64,000 nucleotides of DNA. It comes from Corynebacterium pseudokroppenstedtii (GTDB taxonomy: Bacteria > Actinomycetota > Actinomycetes > Mycobacteriales > Mycobacteriaceae). Positions 7,797 through 16,425 of the stretch are shown in pieces; the stretch's first letter is position 1, and every line of letters begins with the position of its first letter. Made by a program: the position numbers and the translations under genes. The DNA is taken from positions 333,911 to 397,910 of the forward strand of contig NZ_JAEUWU010000004.1 in the NCBI RefSeq assembly GCF_019754945.1. The letters are read 5' to 3'. The notes beneath the pieces are model-generated. The model saw only the letters and a list, made by a program, of their open reading frames with translations, did not search any database and had not been told where the DNA came from.

Positions 7797-8216
7797 GAAA
7801 CAACGCACGTCAGCTTAGCACGACGCCCCACGTCGAAAACAAAAGAGCAGGTCACAGGCTTACAAAAGTTCACAGACTAGTCCGCAAACTCACCGAAAAC
7901 ACCTCTATACCTCTTAATATGTCGGCTTCATATCTCATACATTCCTTATTCATATCGCACACAATCCTGTCGATAGTGATCGAACTAGACGAAAAACCTG
8001 GACGTAGTACGCTGCTCTCCTATGTATTTACGAAAGAAATTCGTATAATGACCTGAACTTCTCTCAAATGGCATAGCGTAGAGAACAACACGGTCACATC
8101 AAGAACGATCGCAGATCAGGGAAGAACCGCGGCTGACCGCACACTGTTTGCCATCAGCCGCACATGAGTGCAGCCCTGGATTTTCGCGCGATGCCAAGAA
8201 AGGTGTCCCAGTTCAT
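7797..8216. other. Intergenic promoter region of the fhaA-pknB cluster
   Basis: A 420-base AT-richer gap between tRNA-Leu (left-going) and fhaA (right-going). It contains one clear -10 sequence with an overlapping palindrome (8029-8049). I see no gene in it; in-frame openings upstream of the fhaA ATG have no family similarity. Confidence 0.6.
8029..8049 (+). promoter_or_regulatory. TATAAT -10 box overlapped by a TACGAA palindrome
   Basis: TACGAA (8029-8034) and TTCGTA (8040-8045) are inverted with a 5-base spacer, and the right arm runs into TATAAT (8044-8049). A repressor bound here would block the promoter. No convincing -35 was found. Confidence 0.5.
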
Positions 8217-9191
8217 ATGGATATGCTCGGGCGTTTCCGAAAGCTCGATAGCTCCCTGCAACGCGGCATGGATAATGGATTCGCGCGCGTCTTCGGCGGG
8301 TCCGTCGTCCCTGCCGAAATTGAGGAACTCTTGAAGCAAGAGGCCGAGGATTCCTTGGTTTATGGACCCCACGGCACTCTATATGCCCCCGACCGGTACG
8401 TCGTTTACCTCGCAGCAAAAGACTTAGACAAAATTAACGACGCCGATCCGGACCTGAACTTCGACCTCTCTGACCTGCTTGGACGCTTCATCCGCAACGA
8501 AGGATGGCGCACGTACGAAGCCGTCACTGTGGACCTCAAAAGCGACAAAGGCCTGCACACCGGCCAGCTCAAGTGCCACTCCTCTGTGTCGGAGCACCAG
8601 GATGCGCGGCCAGTGAGCCCGCCCACCGAGGTCTACGCATCACACCACAACAACTCCGCCGACCAGGAGCAACCGGGGCAGGCCGGACAGCCAGAAGGGC
8701 AATCCGGCTACCCTCATAGCGTCGACTATGACAGCTACCGCCATGCACAAGCGTGGTCCGAAGTTGCCGACGCCGCCGACACTGCTAACCCCGCCCCTGG
8801 AACAGGGCACGTCTCCCCCGCCGATGCCGCTGCAGCGCCGAATGCGCAGGACAACGGCGGTTATGTCCCGGGGCAGACGTCGGTAGGCGAACAAGCGGCC
8901 GTCACCCTCTTACTTCAAGACGGGTCCTCCCGGACATACCACGTACACGAAGGAACAAATATCATCGGGCGTGGTAACCAGGTGGATTTCCGCCTCCCCG
9001 ATACCGGCGTTTCGCGGCGACACGCCGAACTCGTGTGGGACGGGAAGGAGGCCGTCCTGGTGGACCTGCACTCCACCAACGGCACCACCGTCAACGACAC
9101 CCCGATCGACAACTGGCTGCTGGCCGACGGAGACGTCATCACCGTCGGACACTCTTATATAGAGGTGCGAATCAACACGCCTCAGAAGTAG
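8217..9191 (+). CDS. fhaA: FHA-domain protein FhaA (DUF3662)
   Basis: A 324-residue cytoplasmic protein. Residues 1-115 form the conserved FhaA N-terminal domain (SSLQRGMDNGFARVFGG, PAEIEELLKQEAEDS). A disordered, acidic linker follows. Residues about 229-320 form a forkhead-associated domain with GRGN, VSRRHAEL and NGT phosphothreonine-binding motifs. In mycobacteria FhaA is phosphorylated by PknB and controls late peptidoglycan synthesis, including MurJ. The ATG at 8217 matches known FhaA starts; an aaagg lies 13 bases before it. First gene of the kinase cluster. Confidence 0.95.
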   Translation: MDMLGRFRKLDSSLQRGMDNGFARVFGGSVVPAEIEELLKQEAEDSLVYGPHGTLYAPDRYVVYLAAKDLDKINDADPDLNFDLSDLLGRFIRNEGWRTYEAVTVDLKSDKGLHTGQLKCHSSVSEHQDARPVSPPTEVYASHHNNSADQEQPGQAGQPEGQSGYPHSVDYDSYRHAQAWSEVADAADTANPAPGTGHVSPADAAAAPNAQDNGGYVPGQTSVGEQAAVTLLLQDGSSRTYHVHEGTNIIGRGNQVDFRLPDTGVSRRHAELVWDGKEAVLVDLHSTNGTTVNDTPIDNWLLADGDVITVGHSYIEVRINTPQK

Positions 9192-9440
9192 GCCCACGGA
9201 CGTAAAGCGGGAGTGCGAACTGAGAAGCCCGCGGTGTGAGAGTGACGTCGAAAAGCTTTACCGCACCTCTACGAACACGGGCTTTATGCTGCGGGGTTGG
9301 CGCGCGGGTACACCAAAGAAGGTAAAGTAGGGCACGACTTGAATCGGTGGGGTGTCCAGGTGTGCCTGTAAGCTCACTATCCAGCTGGCACACATGGAGC
9401 CACGACCGATGCTGCTGCACAACCAAGGAGGATGCCCACC

Positions 9441-9941
9441 ATGCAAAGCACGGTGTTGTTTCTCGTTAAACTAGCCATCCTCATCCTGCTCTGGCTCTTT
9501 ATCGCGCTTACCCTGCGCGCCCTCAAACGGGATTCGGCTACACCCTCAGCCACCGTGCTCGCGGCACCCGCCGTAGCGGCGCCCCAAGGCGGGCCTGACC
9601 CCACCGTCGCCCCCAACTCCGACGGCAGACGGAACCAGCGAAATAAGGCCCCGCTCTCGGAACTAGTCGTGACCAACGGGCCCCAGAGAGGACAAACGAT
9701 CGACCTGACGTCGCAATCCGAAGTGTTCGTCGGACGGGCATCATCATGCACACTTGTCCTCAGCGACGACTACGCTTCATCCCGTCACGCACGGTTCATC
9801 CAGAACGGGAACGACTGGTTCGTGGAAGACCTAGAATCGCGCAACGGGACATACCTCAACGAGCAACGCATCGACCAGCTAGAAACCCTCACCCGCGGAG
9901 ATGCCATCCGCGTCGGCCGAACCACACTGCACGTGCAGTAG
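9441..9941 (+). CDS. fhaB: Membrane-anchored FHA protein FhaB
   Basis: A 166-residue protein with one N-terminal transmembrane helix (LVKLAILILLWLFIALTLR), a linker, and a C-terminal FHA domain from about residue 75 (VGRASS, SSRHARF, SRNGTYLN). Its phosphothreonine-binding face lies in the cytoplasm beside PknA/PknB and PstP; the mycobacterial counterpart (FipA) links kinases to division. ATG 9441 is preferred over ATG 9432 because the aaggagg at 9425-9431 is correctly spaced only for the former. A 249-base gap separates it from fhaA, so it may have its own promoter. pstP follows 14 bases later. Confidence 0.95.
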   Translation: MQSTVLFLVKLAILILLWLFIALTLRALKRDSATPSATVLAAPAVAAPQGGPDPTVAPNSDGRRNQRNKAPLSELVVTNGPQRGQTIDLTSQSEVFVGRASSCTLVLSDDYASSRHARFIQNGNDWFVEDLESRNGTYLNEQRIDQLETLTRGDAIRVGRTTLHVQ

Positions 9942-9955
9942 GAAGGGATCATTAG

Positions 9956-11614
9956 ATGACATATGCCCTGACCTACGCGGCCGCATCGCACGTAGGACTG
10001 ATCCGCGGAAATAACGAAGACTCGGCCTACGCCGGCCCCCACCTGCTGGCACTGGCCGATGGCATGGGTGGACATGCGGCGGGAGAAATAGCCTCCCAGC
10101 TCATGATTTCCCACATCGCCCACGTCGACGATGTTGGACCTGGCGACGACATGTGCGGACAGCTGGCCGACGCGATGGCCGAAGGCAACGCCGCGATCGC
10201 CAACCAAATCGACATCAACCCCGCCACCGAAGGCATGGGGTGCACCCTCGACGCCTTCTTCTTCAACGACGACACCCTCGCCATCTGCCACGTTGGCGAC
10301 TCACGCGGATACCTCTACCGCGGCGGGCAACTAGAGCAAATCACCAAAGACGACACCTACGTCCAATCCCTTGTCGACGAAGGCCAGCTGGCACCCGAAG
10401 ACGTTTCCAACCACCCGCAGCGCTCCCTCATCCTGAAGGCGCTGACAGGCCGGCCCGTGGAGCCCACCCTGATGCTTCGCGATGTCCGCCCCGGCGACCG
10501 CTATCTCCTGTGCTCCGACGGCCTCTCCGACCCCGTCAGCCACGACACCATCGCGGATATCGTCTCCCGCGGCACGCTCGAACAAGCTGCCGAGCGCCTT
10601 ATCGACCTCGCCCTCCGCAGCGGCGGGCCCGATAACGTCACCGTCGTCCTCGGAGAAATCGTCGACACCAGCGACGACGACTACGCCCCGGCCGCGCCCC
10701 TCCTCGTCGGCGCGCTCGATCCGGAGCAGACCGACGTCGCCCGGCCTGATACCGCAGCCGGCCGTGCCGTCGGCATGAAGCTCATACAACAGAACAAAGA
10801 AGCCCAGGCACAACGAAATCCTGGGGGGCGGTCCGGATCGCAACCGGCGTCGCCCGACAACGGGAAATCCGCCGACAACGGAGGAGCGCAGGCACCGCGG
10901 GGTGACCTCGCTGATCCTGCAAGTGGCACGGGGAACCGCGCTGATTCTGTCCACGGTTCAGCCGTCGCCGGAGGACACGGCCATAATCACGAAAAACACA
11001 ACAAGAAAAAAGGACGTCGCATCGGTCTCACGGTGGGCGTCATTGTTCTTGTCCTCGCCGTCATCATCGGTGCCGGCGGATGGTGGGCGAAGAAAACGCT
11101 AGATAACCGCTATTACATCGCCACCGACAACAACGAACTCGTCGTCTATAAAGGTGCCGACGAAACTATCCTTGGGAAAACACTCCACAGCACGTACCAA
11201 CGCGCATGTTTGGATGCCAAGGGCAACCTCACGCTGCTGGACGCGAACTCCACTAAGAAATGCCACCGCTTCCAGCTGACCGATCTTCCGCCATCGACGC
11301 GGACCAACGTGGACAATCTGCCATCGGGGGACTACAACGACGTCCAAACGCAAATGGAGCGGCTAGCTAAGCAAGCGCTCCCTGTATGCGTGACCCGCGA
11401 ATCGTCGCACGGAAACGCCGATAATCCCGACGCAGCACGCGACGACCGCAGTGGCGAGCCACATGCGCCCTCCGACGCAGCCACCAGCGGCGAACCCGCA
11501 CCCGGCGCCCCCAGCACTGGGGAATCCGCAGCCAACAACGCCTCGGGAGATACCGCCAACGGGCAACCCGGCGACCTCACCACACCTGGTGACACATGCC
11601 GGGAGGTGAAATAA
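9956..11614 (+). CDS. pstP: PP2C-type Ser/Thr phosphoprotein phosphatase PstP
   Basis: A 552-residue phosphatase that reverses PknA/PknB phosphorylation. The cytoplasmic PP2C domain (about 1-240) has the metal-binding signatures ALADGMGGHAAGE, HVGDSRGY, CSDGLSD and GGPDNVTVV. A Gly/Ser-rich linker leads to a transmembrane helix at about 355-375 (IGLTVGVIVLVLAVIIGAGG). An extracytoplasmic domain of roughly 175 residues ends in a low-complexity Asp/Gly/Ala tail with several Cys residues. The stop codon directly abuts the rodA ATG, so the genes are one transcript. Confidence 0.95.
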   Translation: MTYALTYAAASHVGLIRGNNEDSAYAGPHLLALADGMGGHAAGEIASQLMISHIAHVDDVGPGDDMCGQLADAMAEGNAAIANQIDINPATEGMGCTLDAFFFNDDTLAICHVGDSRGYLYRGGQLEQITKDDTYVQSLVDEGQLAPEDVSNHPQRSLILKALTGRPVEPTLMLRDVRPGDRYLLCSDGLSDPVSHDTIADIVSRGTLEQAAERLIDLALRSGGPDNVTVVLGEIVDTSDDDYAPAAPLLVGALDPEQTDVARPDTAAGRAVGMKLIQQNKEAQAQRNPGGRSGSQPASPDNGKSADNGGAQAPRGDLADPASGTGNRADSVHGSAVAGGHGHNHEKHNKKKGRRIGLTVGVIVLVLAVIIGAGGWWAKKTLDNRYYIATDNNELVVYKGADETILGKTLHSTYQRACLDAKGNLTLLDANSTKKCHRFQLTDLPPSTRTNVDNLPSGDYNDVQTQMERLAKQALPVCVTRESSHGNADNPDAARDDRSGEPHAPSDAATSGEPAPGAPSTGESAANNASGDTANGQPGDLTTPGDTCREVK

Positions 11615-13069
11615 ATGACCTATTCACACCCATCGACGGCAGGGAACGCCGTCGCGTACCCAGCGACAACAACCGGGCAGGCAACGGACAACACGGGCCC
11701 CATTGCGCAGCCCAAACGGCCGCGGCGCTGGATCGAGCTCGGGCTGCTGCTGGCTGTTACCGCGATCCTCGCTTTGGCGGTTATTGCCGTCGAAATCGCG
11801 GCTAACCACCCGCTGACCACGGATGTTGCCTACCTCCTCGGCGGGTTCATCATCATCTTCACCGTCGCCCACCTCGTGATCCTGTGGAAAGCGCCCTACT
11901 CCGACCAGATCATGCTTCCCGTCGCGGCGCTGCTCAACGCCATCGGCCTCGTCATGATCTACCGGCTGGACCTGGCCACGGGGAATAACCTTGTCCGCTC
12001 ACAGATCATGTGGACAGTAATCGGTGTGGCCATGATGGTCGCCGTCATCGTTGGGCTTCGCGACCACCGGTCCCTCCAGGACTACTCGTTCCTGCTCGGT
12101 ATCGCAGGGCTGATCTTCATGGCCGTACCGATGGTGTGGCCCACCAGCCTTAACGCGGACGCCAACGTGTGGGTACAGATCGGGCCGTTCTCTATCCAGC
12201 CCGGCGAGTTCTCAAAGATCCTGCTCTTGCTGTTCTTCGCCTCACTCCTCACCACAAAGCGAGCGCTGTTCAACGTCGCGGGCACTAAATTCCTGGGAAT
12301 GAGATTCCCGCGGCTGCGTGACCTCGGCCCCATCCTCGTCGTGTGGGGAATCGCCCTCGTCATCATGGCGGGCGAAAACGACTTCGGCCCAGCGCTCCTC
12401 CTCTTCGGAACCGTGCTCGGTATGCTCTATATCGCCACCTCGCGGCCGTCGTGGATCATTATCGGGCTCGGGCTGGCCGCCATTGGGGCCGTCGGGATTT
12501 ACAACATCTCCGCCAAGATCCAGACACGCGTTGATAACTTCATCGACCCCATCAGCCACTACAACGAAGGCGGATACCAGCTCTCGCAAGCGCTCTTCGG
12601 CCTGTCGTGGGGTGGGATCACCGGCACCGGACTCGGACGCGGATACCCCGAAGAGGTGCCGGTCGCGCACTCCGACTTCATCCTCGCAGCTATTGGTGAG
12701 GAACTCGGCCTCGTGGGGCTCTCCGCGCTCATCGTTCTCTACGCCATCTTCGTCACCAGAGGCATGAAAACAGCGCTCAAGACACGCGACACCTACGGCA
12801 AACTCGTCGCCTCTGGGCTCTCGCTCACCATCGCGATCCAAGTGTTCGTCGTCGTCGGCGGGATTTCACGACTACTGCCAATGACGGGACTGACGACGCC
12901 ATTCGTCGCACACGGCGGATCGTCGCTCCTTGCCAACTACATGCTGCTGGCCATCATCCTGCGCATTTCCAATTCCGCGCGACAACCAGCTAGCGTTAGC
13001 GGGTCAGCCGCGACACCGAACCGTAAAACCAACCAGCAAGCCAGCACCAACCAGAAGGAGGCACAATAG
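11615..13069 (+). CDS. rodA: SEDS peptidoglycan polymerase RodA
   Basis: A 484-residue polytopic membrane protein of the SEDS family, which polymerises lipid II into glycan strands during elongation. The family blocks are GGYQLSQALFGLSWGGITG followed by GLGRGYPEEVPVAHSDF and IGEELGLVG, with FVAHGGSS near the C-terminus. About 12 helices are visible. The start has a gggaggtgaa site. It overlaps pbpA by one base (TAGTG), the usual pairing of a glycosyltransferase with its transpeptidase. Confidence 0.95.
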   Translation: MTYSHPSTAGNAVAYPATTTGQATDNTGPIAQPKRPRRWIELGLLLAVTAILALAVIAVEIAANHPLTTDVAYLLGGFIIIFTVAHLVILWKAPYSDQIMLPVAALLNAIGLVMIYRLDLATGNNLVRSQIMWTVIGVAMMVAVIVGLRDHRSLQDYSFLLGIAGLIFMAVPMVWPTSLNADANVWVQIGPFSIQPGEFSKILLLLFFASLLTTKRALFNVAGTKFLGMRFPRLRDLGPILVVWGIALVIMAGENDFGPALLLFGTVLGMLYIATSRPSWIIIGLGLAAIGAVGIYNISAKIQTRVDNFIDPISHYNEGGYQLSQALFGLSWGGITGTGLGRGYPEEVPVAHSDFILAAIGEELGLVGLSALIVLYAIFVTRGMKTALKTRDTYGKLVASGLSLTIAIQVFVVVGGISRLLPMTGLTTPFVAHGGSSLLANYMLLAIILRISNSARQPASVSGSAATPNRKTNQQASTNQKEAQ

Positions 13070-14532
13070 TGAACCGGTCCATCCGCGCAGTCACCATCTT
13101 CTGCCTCCTCCTCGTTGTCGCCATGGTGGCCAACCTCACCTGGATCCAAGGGTTCCAGACCGACCACCTGGCCAAGAACTCGCTTGACCGTCGCCAGTAC
13201 TACGACATGAAGTCACGCCAACGCGGACAAATCAGCGCCGGGAGAGAAATTCTGGCGCACTCCGTCAAAGGCGCCAATGACATGTACAACCGCGAATACG
13301 TCAGCGACCCCGACGCGTTCGGGCCCGTCGAGGGCTACCTCTCTGACCGCTATGGGACAGCGGGCATCGAGGCCAGCCAGAACAACATCCTCAACGGCAC
13401 CGACGATTCGCTGTTCACTAAACGGTTCACCGACACCCTCACTGGTAAGGAAACCCAGGGTGCCAACGTCGAGCTCACCATCGACCCCAAGACACAGCGC
13501 GTCGCCTATGACGCCATGACCAGCCGCGGATACACCGGTGCAGTCGTTGCGCTCCGCCCCTCCACTGGTGAGGTGCTCGCGCTGGCCTCCACACCTGGCT
13601 ACGACCCTCGCAGTATCGTGACCCCCAATGCTGAGGAAGCACAACAAAACTGGGCCGCCCTCAACAACAACCCGGAATCGCCACTGCTCAACCACGCCAC
13701 GCAGCAAACACTCCCGCCCGGATCGACGTTCAAGCTCATCACCACGGCTGCTGCCATGGAGAAGAACAACGTCAACGCCAACACCACGGTCACCGCGGAA
13801 CCACAGATTACGCTGCCGGATAGCTACACGACCATGGAGAACTACGACGGCGAGCGCTGCGGGAGTGGCTCCGTGACGACGCTGTCCACCGCGTTCACTC
13901 TGTCCTGTAACACGGCGTTTGCCCAGCTCGGGATGGCTGCGGGGACCGAACAGTTCAAGAAGACCGCCAAAGCCTTCGGCGTGGGTGAGAGCGTGGATGG
14001 CTTCGGGCTGCCCGTCCAGACGTCCACCGTCGGCGAGATCGCTGACCAACCGTCGCTGGCGCAGTCCTCCATCGGACAGCGCGACGTGTCCATCACACCG
14101 TTGCAGGACGCCATTATCGCCGCCACCATTGCCAACAAAGGCAAGAGGATGAAGCCGTACCTGATCAAACAGATCACCGACTCCAGCCTCAAGCCCATCA
14201 AGACCACGAAACCTGAACAAGTCAATACCGCGGTCAACGAAGACATCGCGAACCGCATCACGCAGCTCATGATCGGATCCGAAAAGGGCACCAGCGGGTA
14301 CGCCGGCGCCGACATCGCATCCAAGACCGGTACCGCCGAACACGGCGAAAACTCACGGTCCTCCAAACCACACGCCTGGTACGTCGCCTTCGGGCCCTCC
14401 CAGAACGCCGACGTCGCCGTGGCCGTCGTCGTCGAAAATGGTGGTGACCGAGGACAAGCAGCAACGGGCGGATCCGTCGCAGCCCCCATCGGCCGCGCCG
14501 TCATCGCCCAGGCACTCAAGGACGGGGTGTAA
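13069..14532 (+). CDS. pbpA: Class B penicillin-binding protein PbpA
   Basis: A 487-residue transpeptidase with one N-terminal membrane anchor (AVTIFCLLLVVAMVANLTW) and a periplasmic-type catalytic domain. The active-site motifs are PPGSTFKL (Ser219 to Lys222), SCN (279-281) and KTG (419-421). There is no PASTA domain. It cross-links the glycan made by RodA. It starts with GTG, overlapping the rodA stop, and aaggagg is at the right distance. The mycobacterial homologue is a PknB substrate, consistent with its neighbours. Confidence 0.95.
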   Translation: MNRSIRAVTIFCLLLVVAMVANLTWIQGFQTDHLAKNSLDRRQYYDMKSRQRGQISAGREILAHSVKGANDMYNREYVSDPDAFGPVEGYLSDRYGTAGIEASQNNILNGTDDSLFTKRFTDTLTGKETQGANVELTIDPKTQRVAYDAMTSRGYTGAVVALRPSTGEVLALASTPGYDPRSIVTPNAEEAQQNWAALNNNPESPLLNHATQQTLPPGSTFKLITTAAAMEKNNVNANTTVTAEPQITLPDSYTTMENYDGERCGSGSVTTLSTAFTLSCNTAFAQLGMAAGTEQFKKTAKAFGVGESVDGFGLPVQTSTVGEIADQPSLAQSSIGQRDVSITPLQDAIIAATIANKGKRMKPYLIKQITDSSLKPIKTTKPEQVNTAVNEDIANRITQLMIGSEKGTSGYAGADIASKTGTAEHGENSRSSKPHAWYVAFGPSQNADVAVAVVVENGGDRGQAATGGSVAAPIGRAVIAQALKDGV

Positions 14533-14535
14533 AAC

Positions 14536-16422
14536 ATGACCAATGACAACGATCTCCAACCGGATCGATCAGACATTGAGCGCGTTCAACGCCTCGTAGG
14601 AACCCACTACCGCCTCAACTGGATCATCGGCCGAGGCGGCATGTCCACCGTGTGGCTCGCCACCGACAACGACACCGGCGACCCCGTCGCCATCAAAGTC
14701 CTCAAGCCCGAGTACACCGACAACACCGAGTTCCGCGAACGCTTCCGGAACGAAGCCAACGCGTCATCGCTCATCGATAGCCCCAATGTCGTTCACACCC
14801 ACGCCTACCGCGAAGTCCTCGATGCCGGGCTGACTTTCTGCTTCATCATCATGGAATACGTGCGTGGCGAATCGCTTGCCGACGTCCTCGCGCGCGAAAA
14901 GAAACTTCCCGAAAAACTTGCGCTCGACGTGCTGCAACAAAGCGCGCTCGGGCTGCAGGCCATTCACGCTGCCGGCATGGTTCACCGTGATATCAAGCCC
15001 GGCAACCTGCTCATCACACCCGACGGCACCGTCAAGGTCGCGGACTTCGGCATCGCCAAAGCCGCCGAAGCGGTGCCGCTCACGCGGACCGGCATGGTGG
15101 TGGGCACCGCGCAATACGTCTCCCCTGAACAAGCCCAGGGGATGAAAGTGGGGCCTGCCAGCGATATTTACTCGCTCGGTGTCGTCGGCTATGAAATGCT
15201 GACCGGTCAGCGGCCCTTCCGTGGCGACTCCACCGTGTCCGTCGCCATCGCGCATATCAACACGACGCCGCCTGCCCTGCCTGAGAGCATCGGCCGGAAC
15301 ACTCGCGAGCTCATTGCGACTGCGCTGCGTAAAGACCCTCGCGCGCGCTACGCCAATGGTGCCGAACTCACCATGGCGGTCGCCCATGTTCGCAACGGCG
15401 ACATGCCGCCACTGCCTGAAACACTTCATCAACAGATCAACCAAGACGGCATGGTCACCCCTGGCGGGCCTGACGCTCCGACCGCGATGTTCACCACTAA
15501 CGGGGAACCTCAGCCGACTGCGCAATTCGTCTCGCCGACGGCGCCGGGCGAATCCATTGCGCAGGTCACGGAACAACCTCAAACTCCTGCGCCCAAGGTC
15601 CAAGGGCCAGCACCGCACCCCGGCGGCACCGTCCACCCGTCCCTCGGCGGAGCGGCGACCAACCGTGGACCCTCGGATAGGACACGAGTCAGCCCTGCAG
15701 CACAGCAGAACGCTGCAGCTCCCGGCGCGGCAGCGGCCGCTACCCAACGTCCTGGTGGTGCGCCTAACCGTGCCCAAAGCCCTGCCCGGAACACCAACAA
15801 AGGCGCGGCCCCTAACAAGAACAACAACTCCAAGGCCACGCGGTGGCTCTGGACGCTCATTGGGCTCCTCGTCCTCATCGTCGTCGCTATTGGTGCATGG
15901 TTGGCTTTCGGTGTTCACCGCGATGGCGGACGCGACGAAACTGGCGAAACAGTAACCAGCGTCATCACCACCGTCGTCCCTGGTGAGAACGACGACAATG
16001 ACACCGCACCAGCGGAGACCTACCAGCCACCGCAGCGGACCAATACTGAACAACAAACCAACCCCGGCACTGAGACCCGACCCGTCCAGCCGACCGAAAC
16101 CGGGGACCAGGGTACGAACGACACTCCTGGTACCGACAACGACACCACAGGCGGAAACGGAAACAACGGGACCACCGACGGCAACTCCGGGAACACCAAC
16201 ACCGGCGGGAATAACTCCAACGGAGGCACCAACACCGGATCCGGGAACGCAGGAAACAACGGCAGCCGCGGAAACAACAACGGTGGTAACAGCGGATCCG
16301 GCAACACCAACCAACAAAACTCCGCCATCAACGGAGGAAGCGGAACAGGAGGGACCACCGGGCAAGGCCACAGCTCCCACAACGGAACCAGTAACGGAAA
16401 TAGCGCTCGGAGCGGGGTCTAA
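14536..16422 (+). CDS. pknA: Ser/Thr protein kinase PknA with a long Asn/Gly-rich outer tail
   Basis: A 628-residue receptor kinase. The N-terminal Hanks-type domain (about 20-285) has GRGGMSTVW, the ATP Lys in VAIKVL, HRDIKPGNLL, and DFGIAKA, with SPEQ in place of APE. A Pro/Ala-rich linker leads to one transmembrane helix at about 435-458. The remaining 170 residues are extracytoplasmic, and the last 95 or so (from about 535) are low-complexity Asn, Gly, Thr and Ser. Most PknA proteins have a short outer segment, so this tail is unusual. It starts four bases after pbpA and ends four bases before pknB. Confidence 0.95.
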   Translation: MTNDNDLQPDRSDIERVQRLVGTHYRLNWIIGRGGMSTVWLATDNDTGDPVAIKVLKPEYTDNTEFRERFRNEANASSLIDSPNVVHTHAYREVLDAGLTFCFIIMEYVRGESLADVLAREKKLPEKLALDVLQQSALGLQAIHAAGMVHRDIKPGNLLITPDGTVKVADFGIAKAAEAVPLTRTGMVVGTAQYVSPEQAQGMKVGPASDIYSLGVVGYEMLTGQRPFRGDSTVSVAIAHINTTPPALPESIGRNTRELIATALRKDPRARYANGAELTMAVAHVRNGDMPPLPETLHQQINQDGMVTPGGPDAPTAMFTTNGEPQPTAQFVSPTAPGESIAQVTEQPQTPAPKVQGPAPHPGGTVHPSLGGAATNRGPSDRTRVSPAAQQNAAAPGAAAAATQRPGGAPNRAQSPARNTNKGAAPNKNNNSKATRWLWTLIGLLVLIVVAIGAWLAFGVHRDGGRDETGETVTSVITTVVPGENDDNDTAPAETYQPPQRTNTEQQTNPGTETRPVQPTETGDQGTNDTPGTDNDTTGGNGNNGTTDGNSGNTNTGGNNSNGGTNTGSGNAGNNGSRGNNNGGNSGSGNTNQQNSAINGGSGTGGTTGQGHSSHNGTSNGNSARSGV

Positions 16423-16425
16423 ACG

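Noticed and set aside
13213..14343. Long minus-strand frame opposite pbpA
   Set aside because: All penicillin-binding motifs are on the plus strand; this is a shadow of biased third positions.
14764..16380. Long minus-strand frame opposite pknA
   Set aside because: Codon pattern and the strong kinase motifs are on the plus strand; the opposite frame has no family resemblance and is a high-GC shadow.
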